A stretch of DNA of 5,520 bases from the NCBI GenBank assembly GCA_947461165.1, contig CANHJR010000102.1, positions 1-5,520 on the forward strand, written 5' to 3'. The DNA comes from Saprospirales bacterium. Lineage in GTDB: Bacteria; Bacteroidota; Bacteroidia; Chitinophagales; JADJOU01. Position numbers and translations under genes: made by a program. Positions within the stretch are counted from its first letter, which is position 1. Every line of letters begins with the position of its first letter. Below are positions 1 through 5,520 of this stretch, piece after piece. Below the pieces are notes generated by a model that was given only the letters and a program-made list of their open reading frames with translations, searched no databases and had not been told where the DNA came from.

Positions 1-1304
1 AAGAATTTAGAGGCAATGAAACGGATATCTCCTTAGGTCTAAACGACAAGAAGGCTATGGATCAACTGGCAATTTCACGGGGAAACGACACGCTGGAACA
101 GCGAGAAAAGAACACATTTGTGGCCTTGGATAGTTTGGTGAGACAATCCAATGTAGAGTCAAAACTGAAATTCTTTCTTGCTTTGACAAATGGGTTTGTA
201 AAAATCAATAAGGTAAACGTATCGGTAAATGATCTATTGAGATACAACAATTACGAAGGACTTCGGATCAATTTGTCTTTGGCTACTAATTATTCATTTC
301 ACAAGAATCTATACCTCAATGGATTTGTTGGTTATGGCTTCAAGGATCAAGCTCTTAAATGCGGCGGCGGATTTCGATATATGCTAGATCATTATACCCA
401 ATCTCAAATCTCTATACAAGCCGAAAACGACGTTTTCACCGCAGGAAGAATAATGAATGATTTTCATACACCAATAGGCAAACTGACAGAATGGTCCAAT
501 CAATTGAATTATGGCAAGTACTATCGATCAAGGCAATTGACAATGTCATATTCTCAAGATGTCAATAGAAGTCTTGAAGCCAAGATATCAACCAAAATTG
601 CTGAAATTACACCGTTGTATAATGAATCAACCTCTTTGACTGACAAAGAGGAGACCGTTGTCTCTCCCCGCATACAATTGCATTACTATCCTGGTTCTAG
701 TTATGTCACGACAAATGAAGGCAAATTTCGAGTCAAATCAAGACCCACAGATATATATGCGGACTATCAATATATTCAACCAATAAACAACGATGGAATT
801 GGTGCCCATGCAACTAACCTGGAGTTTAATAGCGCAATCAAAAACCCTATAAATACCTTGAAGTTTACCTTGAAAGCAGGTTACACATCTGATAATGCCT
901 CCTTATGGGCGCTCCAAGAAGGCCTGGGAAATTCACCACGAAATAACGAACTTTACTCTTCGTTTGGAATAACGAGTCCAAAACATTTTGTAACCATGAT
1001 GCCATCTACATTTTATTCAAACGTTTATACCGCTTTGTTTGTGCAACAAGATCTTCCTAGAATTCGAACGTCCGCATCGAAAGCTCTCCATGCCTCGCTA
1101 GCTTACAAGGCTATTGTTGGAGAATTGACATCGACTCAATATCAAGGAAAGATCCAATCACCATCCAATATATATCAAGAAGTTGGGTTGGAGTTTCACA
1201 AGATCTTTTCTCTTTTAGGATTTGGGATGTACTATCGAATGGGTCATTATCAGCAAAACGGGATCGAAAACAACGTCGCATTTCGTATAAATCTGGGCTT
1301 ATAA
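1..1304 (+). CDS. DUF5686-like outer-membrane beta-barrel protein, C-terminal part (5' end outside window)
   Basis: The frame is open from the first complete codon (position 3) to TAA at 1302-1304, giving 433 visible residues. The ATG at 57 is therefore an internal methionine, not the start. Seen: alternating polar/hydrophobic strands rich in Tyr, Gly and Asn, and an end in NNVAFRINLGL, typical of a last beta-strand of an outer-membrane barrel. The stretch YNNYEGLRINLSL, then GFVGYGFKDQALKCGGG, and near the end SNIYQEVGLEFHKIFSLLGFG, resemble from memory the DUF5686 family. Members of that family in Bacteroidota usually carry a signal peptide and a carboxypeptidase-regulatory-like domain at the N-terminus; both would lie upstream of this window. 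The molecular function of the family is not established; an outer-membrane location is inferred. It lies 86 bases upstream of rbfA on the same strand, with a possible promoter between, so co-transcription is uncertain. Family call fairly good, function unknown. Confidence 0.75.
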   Translation, partial: EFRGNETDISLGLNDKKAMDQLAISRGNDTLEQREKNTFVALDSLVRQSNVESKLKFFLALTNGFVKINKVNVSVNDLLRYNNYEGLRINLSLATNYSFHKNLYLNGFVGYGFKDQALKCGGGFRYMLDHYTQSQISIQAENDVFTAGRIMNDFHTPIGKLTEWSNQLNYGKYYRSRQLTMSYSQDVNRSLEAKISTKIAEITPLYNESTSLTDKEETVVSPRIQLHYYPGSSYVTTNEGKFRVKSRPTDIYADYQYIQPINNDGIGAHATNLEFNSAIKNPINTLKFTLKAGYTSDNASLWALQEGLGNSPRNNELYSSFGITSPKHFVTMMPSTFYSNVYTALFVQQDLPRIRTSASKALHASLAYKAIVGELTSTQYQGKIQSPSNIYQEVGLEFHKIFSLLGFGMYYRMGHYQQNGIENNVAFRINLGL

Positions 1305-1329
1305 CTTCTCGAGATTATTGCAAACCTCG

Positions 1330-1356
1330 TTGGAAACAAATTTTGCCTTACCTTTG
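1330..1356 (+). promoter_or_regulatory. Candidate Bacteroidota-type promoter for rbfA-ligA
   Basis: TACCTTTG at 1349-1356 fits the TAnnTTTG -7 element described for Bacteroidota primary sigma factor promoters. TTGG at 1330-1333 could be the -33 element, but the 16-base gap between TTG and TA is slightly short for the usual range. Transcription would begin near 1362 and leave a leader of about 28 bases before the rbfA ATG at 1391. The rest of the 86-base gap (1305-1390) holds no gene and no clear terminator for the upstream gene; only a 4-bp CGAG/CTCG pairing (1310-1313 with 1326-1329) was seen. Motif match by eye only. Confidence 0.3.
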
Positions 1357-1390
1357 CTCCAATCCATTTCTTTGATGGGTTGAATGATAT

Positions 1391-1777
1391 ATGGACACAC
1401 GTAGACAACAAAAAATAGCGCAACTATTACAAGAAGAATTTAGTAGGATTTTAATGACAGATGCTAAACCATTTTTGATGGGGTCATTTGTGACTTTGAC
1501 CAAGGTCAATGTGACTTCAGATTTATCATTAGCACGATTTAATATGTCTGTACTCGGTTCTGAAAAAAAGCAAGAAGTCATAAACAGTCTATCAGAGCAC
1601 AAATCTGAAATCCGGAGAGTGTTAGGAAATAAAATGAGAAATGATTTGCGCAAGATACCTGAACTCGAGTTTTATCTAGATGAAACACTAGACTATGTGG
1701 AGCGTATTGACGATCTTTTTGAGAGAATCAAAAAAGAAGAAACAGATATCAAACAAAACCCTGAACTTGGTGACTAA
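1391..1777 (+). CDS. rbfA: 30S ribosome-binding factor RbfA
   Basis: RbfA is a small cytoplasmic factor that binds the immature 30S subunit near the 5' helix of 16S rRNA and assists its late maturation, including cold adaptation (family knowledge). The 128 residues match the usual length. Seen: an N-terminal helix with TRRQQKIAQLLQEEFSRIL (residues 3-21); the KH-like beta strands VTLTKVNVTSDLSLARFNMS (34-53), with the family's V-x-V-x-x-DLxxA pattern; then IRRVLGNKMRNDLRKIPELE (74-93), which carries the conserved LR-x-x-PEL, followed by FYLDETLDYVERIDDLFERI (94-113). The tail is charged and probably disordered. An in-frame TGA at 1385-1387 makes the ATG at 1391 the earliest possible start. 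No Shine-Dalgarno sequence precedes it; the leader is AT-rich, as is usual in this phylum. ligA follows directly, without a spacer, so the two are almost certainly one transcript. Confidence 0.95.
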   Translation: MDTRRQQKIAQLLQEEFSRILMTDAKPFLMGSFVTLTKVNVTSDLSLARFNMSVLGSEKKQEVINSLSEHKSEIRRVLGNKMRNDLRKIPELEFYLDETLDYVERIDDLFERIKKEETDIKQNPELGD

Positions 1778-3820
1778 ATGGACATTGCGACAATTCATTT
1801 AACACTTTCGGAAGATATCCATTTGGATAATTATAAGCGAGCATGTGATGCGATCAACTATCTAAATCAAAAATATTACAACGACGCAGAGCAGGTCATC
1901 TCCGATCGGGAATATGATTTGTTATTCAAAAAAATAGAGCAATTTGAGAAGGCAAATTCAAATCTTGCTGATCTGAATTCTCCTACTAGAAAAGTTGGAA
2001 CGAGTTTGTCAGGCACCACTCGTTTTGAGAAAGTGACCCATTCGGTTCCCATGCTTTCTCTTTCGAACTCCTATGATTCAGCGGATCTCATGGAATTTGA
2101 TAAATCTATTCGAAAAGAACTGAATACCGATTTTACCTACTATGTTGAACCAAAATTTGACGGAAGTAGTATCGCATTTGTATATGAAGACAACAAATTA
2201 GTCCGTGCTGCAACTCGAGGAGATGGCACAGAGGGGGAAAACATAACCACGAATGCGAAGGTTGTTAAAAATATTTTGCATCAGGTAGATTTCAAATCTT
2301 TGGGATATGACACGGTCGAATTGCGAGGAGAAATAGTCATCAATAAGAATGTGTTTGAGAGTATGAATCTAGAGCGTGAGGAAGCTGGATTGGCCAAATT
2401 TCAGAACACACGAAATACTGCGAGTGGCTCGCTTCGGATGAAGGAGGCGACGGAAGTTGCAAATCGAAACCTCGAAGCTTTTGTATATAGCGTGGGCTTT
2501 GTAAGTCCTGAGACTGGTTCGGGCAATTTTGAAATTTCGCAATCAAAAAATATTGAAATTTTGAAGTCACTGGGATTCAACTCAGCGCATCTACTAGGTA
2601 GAAAGTGTAAGTCTATCGAAGAGGTCATATCCTTTTGTAATGAATGGGATGAAAAGAGAAATCACTTCGATTTTGATATTGATGGGATGGTCGTCAAGGT
2701 GGACTCTATTGCCCAACAATTAAACCTAGGTGCAACATCACATCACCCAAAGTGGGCGATTGCATATAAGTTCAAAGCGATCGAAAAACCAACAATCTTA
2801 CTTGACATTGAGTATCAAGTAGGTCGAACAGGTATTGTCACGCCTGTCGCCAAAGTTGAACCGGTGAATGTCGGTGGGGTCACGATTCGGAGCATTTCCT
2901 TGCACAATGAAGACAATATTCGATCAAAAAACATCCAAATTGGTTCCACGGTATATATCGAAAGAGCTGGCGAAGTCATTCCACAAATCACTCGTGTAGA
3001 GACTATTGAAGGACAGCGCTTAGATCCCTTTGAATATATCAAGACCTGTCCATCTTGTGGCACTGATTTGATTCGAAGAGAAGGCGAAGCCGCTTGGCGA
3101 TGCACCAATACTTCGGAATGTTCTGCACAGAACCTTGAAAGGATCATCTATTTTGCGAGCAAAGACGCGATGAATATCAAAGGTCTAGGAAAAGATATTA
3201 TTAGGCGATTTATAGGATTGGGTTTCATTACTGATTTGACATCAATCTATAGACTACCGTATAGTGACATCATACAGCTAGATGGCTGGAAGGAGAAGTC
3301 AGTAGAGGTTTTGAGAACAGGAGTGGAAGAAAGCAAGTCAAACGAGACGTATCGGTTATTGGTAGCTATGGGGATCGATGGAATAGGAAATACAACAGCC
3401 AAAACGCTAGCTAAGAAGGTTAGCCATCTTCTAGATTTCCAAAAATGGAGCTTGGAGGAGTTTAATACGTTGGAGGATTTTGGTCCAGTGATGGCGAAAT
3501 CTATCTTTGATTTTTTTCAAAATGAAGACAATATTCAATTACTTCAGAAATTAGAGGATCTTGGTGTCAACCTCAAAGGTATCGAATTGAACGTTTCTGG
3601 AGTGCTGTATGGTAAGCAAATTGTTTTTACAGGATTTCGGAATCCAAGCTTAGAAGCAAAAATCGAATCTCTTGGTGGAGAAATTGGAAATTCACTATCC
3701 AAGAAAACGTCTATATTGGTTATGAAAGAAAAAGGAAGTGGAAGCTCTAAAGAGAAAAAAGCCATCGAATATGGCGTCGAAGTTATGACGCTGGAGGAGT
3801 TTGAGAAAATGATTATTTGA
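1778..3820 (+). CDS. ligA: NAD+-dependent DNA ligase LigA
   Basis: LigA seals nicks in duplex DNA during replication and repair, using NAD+ to form ligase-AMP. At 680 residues it is full length. Domains seen in order: Ia with YYNDAEQVISDREYD (33-47); nucleotidyltransferase with SPTRKVG (68-74), HSVPMLSL (88-95), the adenylated lysine in EPKFDG (K126), TRGDG (146-150), ELRGE (181-185), a FxNxRN-type motif at 208-220, FDIDGMVVKVD (299-309) and PKWAIAYKF (324-332, K331); OB fold with GRTG (349-352); zinc finger C424, C427, C442, C448; helix-hairpin-helix region (about 460-600, including GIDGIGNTTAKTLA at 532-545); BRCT (about 607-680, TGF at 618-620, GG at 633-634). All catalytic residues look intact, so it should be active. 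Unusual points: KFDGSS rather than KLDG or KIDG, TASGSLR rather than AAAGSLR, five residues between the last two zinc cysteines, and a divergent BRCT. The ATG directly abuts the rbfA TAA, in the same frame and without a visible ribosome-binding site, suggesting translational coupling. Confidence 0.96.
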   Translation: MDIATIHLTLSEDIHLDNYKRACDAINYLNQKYYNDAEQVISDREYDLLFKKIEQFEKANSNLADLNSPTRKVGTSLSGTTRFEKVTHSVPMLSLSNSYDSADLMEFDKSIRKELNTDFTYYVEPKFDGSSIAFVYEDNKLVRAATRGDGTEGENITTNAKVVKNILHQVDFKSLGYDTVELRGEIVINKNVFESMNLEREEAGLAKFQNTRNTASGSLRMKEATEVANRNLEAFVYSVGFVSPETGSGNFEISQSKNIEILKSLGFNSAHLLGRKCKSIEEVISFCNEWDEKRNHFDFDIDGMVVKVDSIAQQLNLGATSHHPKWAIAYKFKAIEKPTILLDIEYQVGRTGIVTPVAKVEPVNVGGVTIRSISLHNEDNIRSKNIQIGSTVYIERAGEVIPQITRVETIEGQRLDPFEYIKTCPSCGTDLIRREGEAAWRCTNTSECSAQNLERIIYFASKDAMNIKGLGKDIIRRFIGLGFITDLTSIYRLPYSDIIQLDGWKEKSVEVLRTGVEESKSNETYRLLVAMGIDGIGNTTAKTLAKKVSHLLDFQKWSLEEFNTLEDFGPVMAKSIFDFFQNEDNIQLLQKLEDLGVNLKGIELNVSGVLYGKQIVFTGFRNPSLEAKIESLGGEIGNSLSKKTSILVMKEKGSGSSKEKKAIEYGVEVMTLEEFEKMII

Positions 3821-3857
3821 CGGAATGCTATAACCCACTAGAAACAGTCATCGTCGA

Positions 3858-3874
3858 CCGTCCTTAAAAGACGG
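3858..3874. other. Short stem-loop downstream of ligA
   Basis: CCGTC (3858-3862) and GACGG (3870-3874) form a perfect 5-bp GC-rich stem with a 7-base loop, 37 bases after the ligA stop codon. No T-run follows within about 25 bases on either strand, so it is not a classical intrinsic terminator. It could be part of a factor-dependent 3' end or protect the mRNA end, or it could be chance. It is adjacent to a GTCGAC palindrome at 3853-3858. Confidence 0.25.
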
Positions 3875-3911
3875 CATAGCTTGCTAAGTCCATAGTGAAG
3901 CCCCCCTATTT

Positions 3912-4049
3912 TTATTCAACGATCATTTTTCTTCTCTCGAATTGGCGTATAAGGTGATCGCTGAATGTTGATTCATTTATAATTTTCCTAAATGCATTTT
4001 TATATTTCGCGGAAACATCTCCTGTGCTGTTCAAAAGATGAAATCCTAG
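3912..4049 (-). pseudogene. Possible gene remnant: 45-codon open stretch with no ATG at its start
   Basis: On the minus strand the frame is open from just after a TAG (4050-4052) to a TAA (3912-3914), encoding 45 residues. It has no ATG near its start; the only ATG in frame is three codons before the end, and a TTG lies at its sixth codon. The translation looks protein-like rather than random: NSTGDVSAKYKNAF is followed by a charged helical stretch, RKIINESTFSDHLIRQFERR. It lies downstream of alkB in the same orientation, so it could be the decayed end of a third gene of that transcript. I recognise no family. A stretch this long can arise by chance in AT-rich DNA, and an inverted repeat overlaps it, so the call is weak. 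The rest of the gap between ligA and alkB (3821-4064) shows no gene. Confidence 0.18.
3914..3966 (-). terminator. Possible hairpin between convergent ligA and alkB transcripts
   Basis: ATTCAACGATCA (3914-3925) and TGATCGCTGAAT (3955-3966) are 12-base inverted arms with one mismatch and a 29-base loop. In a minus-strand transcript the mismatch becomes a G-U wobble, so all 12 positions pair; in a plus-strand transcript it is A-C. This asymmetry favours a role for the fic-alkB transcript, whose last gene ends at 4065. However, the loop is long and the bases after the stem on the minus strand are A-rich rather than U-rich, which argues against a standard intrinsic terminator. A competing small hairpin on the plus strand (TGAAT/ATTCA, 3962-3966 with 3971-3975, loop GTTG) is followed by an AT-rich stretch with several T's. 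Confidence 0.25.
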
Positions 4050-4064
4050 CTATAAACGGCCTAC

Positions 4065-4673
4065 TTACAAATCAATTGTTCTGAACGTTAGGTTTACTCT
4101 AGGTTTGGTTATTCGTTTTGTCGGTGGTAGTCTGTGCAGCCAATTTGTTTGAGTTGTACCTTTCATGACCAATAGACTTCCGTGTTCTAAAATCAATGAA
4201 ATGGTATCTTTTGTATCCTTGTGTTTGAATGCAAATTTTCGTTCTGCCCCAAAACTTAACGAGCCAATTGCCCCATCTTTCTTTAAATCTTTTTCGGCAT
4301 CGCTGTGCCACGACATGCCTTCATCTCCATTGTGGTATAGGTTAAGCAAACAAGAATTGAATTTTTCACCTGTTTTTTCTTCGATGATTGATTTTAATTC
4401 TAATAATTCTGTGGTCCAGGGCAAGGCTCGTTTAGTGATGTTGGAGTAGGTGTACTCAAAATCGCTGTCTCCATACCAGGCTACTTTTCGTTTTGTGATT
4501 ATTTGTTTTCCGAAAATAATAGCTTGGTCATTTTTCCATTCAACGGTATTCATCAAACAGTCAAAATAACGATTGGCATCCTGATGAGTCAAGAGTTTTC
4601 CGAGATAATTTACGATACCATCTTTTGGCAATAAATTTTTTAGGTTGTCTGCTTCGGTGTTAAATAAATCCAT
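4065..4673 (-). CDS. alkB: AlkB-like 2-oxoglutarate/Fe(II)-dependent dioxygenase
   Basis: AlkB enzymes oxidatively remove methyl and related alkyl groups from N1-adenine and N3-cytosine, using 2-oxoglutarate, O2 and Fe(II). The 202 residues fit the compact class related to human ALKBH2/3. Seen: the nucleotide-recognition segment RKVAWYGD (62-69), the core strand CLLNLYHNG (108-116), the iron-binding H-x-D (H123, D125 in WHSDAEKDL), the distal histidine H180 in NWLHRLP, and the 2-oxoglutarate-binding arginines in RVNLTFR (R192, R198). Every catalytic residue is present, so it should be active; whether DNA, RNA or both are substrates cannot be told. The ATG at 4673 is preceded by an A-rich leader without a Shine-Dalgarno sequence. 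The gene lies 49 bases after the fic stop codon on the same strand. I found no TAnnTTTG promoter in that gap, so read-through from fic is likely. It is convergent with ligA. Confidence 0.92.
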   Translation of the reverse strand: MDLFNTEADNLKNLLPKDGIVNYLGKLLTHQDANRYFDCLMNTVEWKNDQAIIFGKQIITKRKVAWYGDSDFEYTYSNITKRALPWTTELLELKSIIEEKTGEKFNSCLLNLYHNGDEGMSWHSDAEKDLKKDGAIGSLSFGAERKFAFKHKDTKDTISLILEHGSLLVMKGTTQTNWLHRLPPTKRITKPRVNLTFRTIDL

Positions 4674-4722
4674 TTTTGAATAATAACTAATTCGTCTTTT
4701 TTCCTTTTTGACTTTAGATCGT

Positions 4723-5520
4723 TCACCCCAAGATTCGCTTTCTCTTTCTTCTTGCCATATATTCTTCTACTGCGACCTTGGTTGTCAGCCAGTCTTTGCC
4801 TTCTTTGAATGCATCTATTTTTCCTTTTCTAGCGAGTAGGCTGATATACTCTTGTCCATAGGGGACCGTCGCCTCCGATACGATAGTCGATATCGGCAGA
4901 TAGGTGTCTAGCGTATTGTCTAGCGAACTGACATATATGTCTAGACTGCGTTCTGCTGCCTGAAGCACAAGAAGTAGCAATTTAGAATAATCTCCTAGAT
5001 CGGCCTTATTGAGCGCATCGTAATACTTTTTTCTATCATTTCTCAGAATAATCACAGGAGCAAATCCATCACGCATGAGATTGAGATTGAAGGTCAGTCG
5101 AACGGTTCGACCATTGCCATCGATAAAAGGATGTATCCATACAAATCGATGATGATATATCGTCGCTTTGATCAGTGGATGTAGCTCGATATCTTCATTG
5201 TTGAGCCAGTCTAATAGCTCGTCCATCAGTTGCGATACCTTCAATGCATTTGGAGGCAGGAAATTGGTACCTTGAACACGAACACCAAAGGTTCGATATC
5301 TACCAGAATATTCTTTTTCAATTTTTTGTAAAACCAGGGAATGAATATCCATAATATCGGTAGCAGATAATATTGATTTTGCCGATACTAATTTTTCGAT
5401 ATGTTCAATCGCTTCCTGATGGTTAAGTGCTTCAAAATGTTCTCTGAGAGATTTGCCATGTATCGTCATGCCATCTTCCAAGACCATTTTTGTTTCGAGG
5501 AGCGTAAGTGTATTTCCTTC
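4723..5520 (-). CDS. Fic family protein (probable protein AMP-transferase), 5' end outside window
   Basis: Fic enzymes usually transfer AMP from ATP to a Ser, Thr or Tyr of target proteins. Residues are numbered from the ATG at 5487, but the frame stays open to the window edge and adds 11 residues beginning EGNTLTLLETK, so this ATG is internal. Seen: the complete catalytic motif HPFIDGNGRTVR (119-130, catalytic H119), the preceding helix with IYHHRFVWIHPF (110-121), and the target-docking flap around QGTNFLPPN (72-80). The edge EGN matches the end of the (S/T)xxxE(G/N) inhibitory motif of class II Fic proteins, where the Glu blocks productive ATP binding. The C-terminus (about 197-243) looks like a small winged-helix or excisionase-like DNA-binding domain, with YGQEYISLLARKGKIDAFKEG then WLTTKVAVEEYM, and ends in a basic ARRKRKRILG tail. 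The target is unknown. No antitoxin gene is seen downstream, consistent with built-in inhibition. alkB follows after 49 bases. Confidence 0.93.
   Translation of the reverse strand, partial: EGNTLTLLETKMVLEDGMTIHGKSLREHFEALNHQEAIEHIEKLVSAKSILSATDIMDIHSLVLQKIEKEYSGRYRTFGVRVQGTNFLPPNALKVSQLMDELLDWLNNEDIELHPLIKATIYHHRFVWIHPFIDGNGRTVRLTFNLNLMRDGFAPVIILRNDRKKYYDALNKADLGDYSKLLLLVLQAAERSLDIYVSSLDNTLDTYLPISTIVSEATVPYGQEYISLLARKGKIDAFKEGKDWLTTKVAVEEYMARRKRKRILG

Noticed and set aside
62..250. 62-codon minus-strand ORF
   Set aside because: It lies wholly antisense to the DUF5686-like coding region, which has convincing family motifs; its own translation shows none.
1348..1653. 101-codon minus-strand ORF
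   Set aside because: Antisense to rbfA, and its start region would run across the rbfA core; no recognisable domain.
2340..2628. Two overlapping minus-strand ORFs (2340-2570 and 2401-2628)
   Set aside because: Both are antisense to the conserved nucleotidyltransferase domain of ligA and have biased, non-protein-like composition.
2815..3147. 110-codon minus-strand ORF
   Set aside because: Antisense to the OB fold and zinc finger of ligA; no motif of its own.
3502..3509. TATCTTTG, a match to TAnnTTTG
   Set aside because: It lies inside ligA with no downstream plus-strand gene to serve, so it is most likely chance.
3544..3765. 73-codon minus-strand ORF
   Set aside because: Antisense to the ligA BRCT region; a shadow of the coding frame.
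3877..3886. TAGCTTGCTA palindrome
   Set aside because: The two-base loop is too small for a stable hairpin, and no second copy was seen.
3901..3906. Run of six C followed by a T-rich stretch, considered as a terminator
   Set aside because: No complementary G-rich arm lies nearby, so no stem can form; the run is more likely a simple homopolymer, and a possible sequencing weak spot.
4099..4311. 70-codon minus-strand ORF in another frame of alkB
   Set aside because: It overlaps the catalytic core of alkB in a shifted frame; the AlkB frame holds all the catalytic residues.
4165..4449. 94-codon plus-strand ORF
   Set aside because: Antisense to the AlkB catalytic core and without recognisable protein features.

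Overview
The window looks like a chromosomal segment from a member of the Bacteroidota, perhaps the Cytophagales (the order is a guess). The evidence is a DUF5686-type outer-membrane barrel protein (a family typical of this phylum), no Shine-Dalgarno sequence ahead of any visible start codon, a TAnnTTTG-type promoter candidate, and AT-leaning composition. No mobile element, CRISPR array, tRNA or rRNA was recognised.

Layout, left to right. (1) Positions 1-1304, plus strand: the C-terminal part of a DUF5686-like surface protein whose start lies outside the window. (2) Positions 1305-1390: a short gap holding a possible promoter. (3) Positions 1391-3820, plus strand: a tight rbfA-ligA pair. The ribosome-maturation factor RbfA is followed with no spacer by a complete NAD+-dependent DNA ligase. 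The two genes share a frame and are separated only by one TAA. (4) Positions 3821-4064: a 244-base gap between convergent genes, holding two inverted repeats and a 45-codon startless open stretch on the minus strand that could be a gene remnant. (5) Positions 4065-5520, minus strand: a Fic-family AMP-transferase (5' end outside the window), then 49 bases later an AlkB-type 2-oxoglutarate/Fe(II) dioxygenase. These two are probably co-transcribed.

How the genes fit together: rbfA-ligA looks like a housekeeping operon (30S maturation and DNA strand sealing). The facing fic-alkB unit pairs a protein-modifying enzyme with an alkylation-repair enzyme. LigA and AlkB both act in DNA maintenance, but they are on opposite strands and nothing in the sequence shows co-regulation. 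I do not see a clearly new biological system. The points most worth a second look are the fic-alkB pairing, the atypical LigA motifs and BRCT domain, the autoinhibition motif of Fic cut by the window edge, and the possible gene remnant and hairpin between ligA and alkB.
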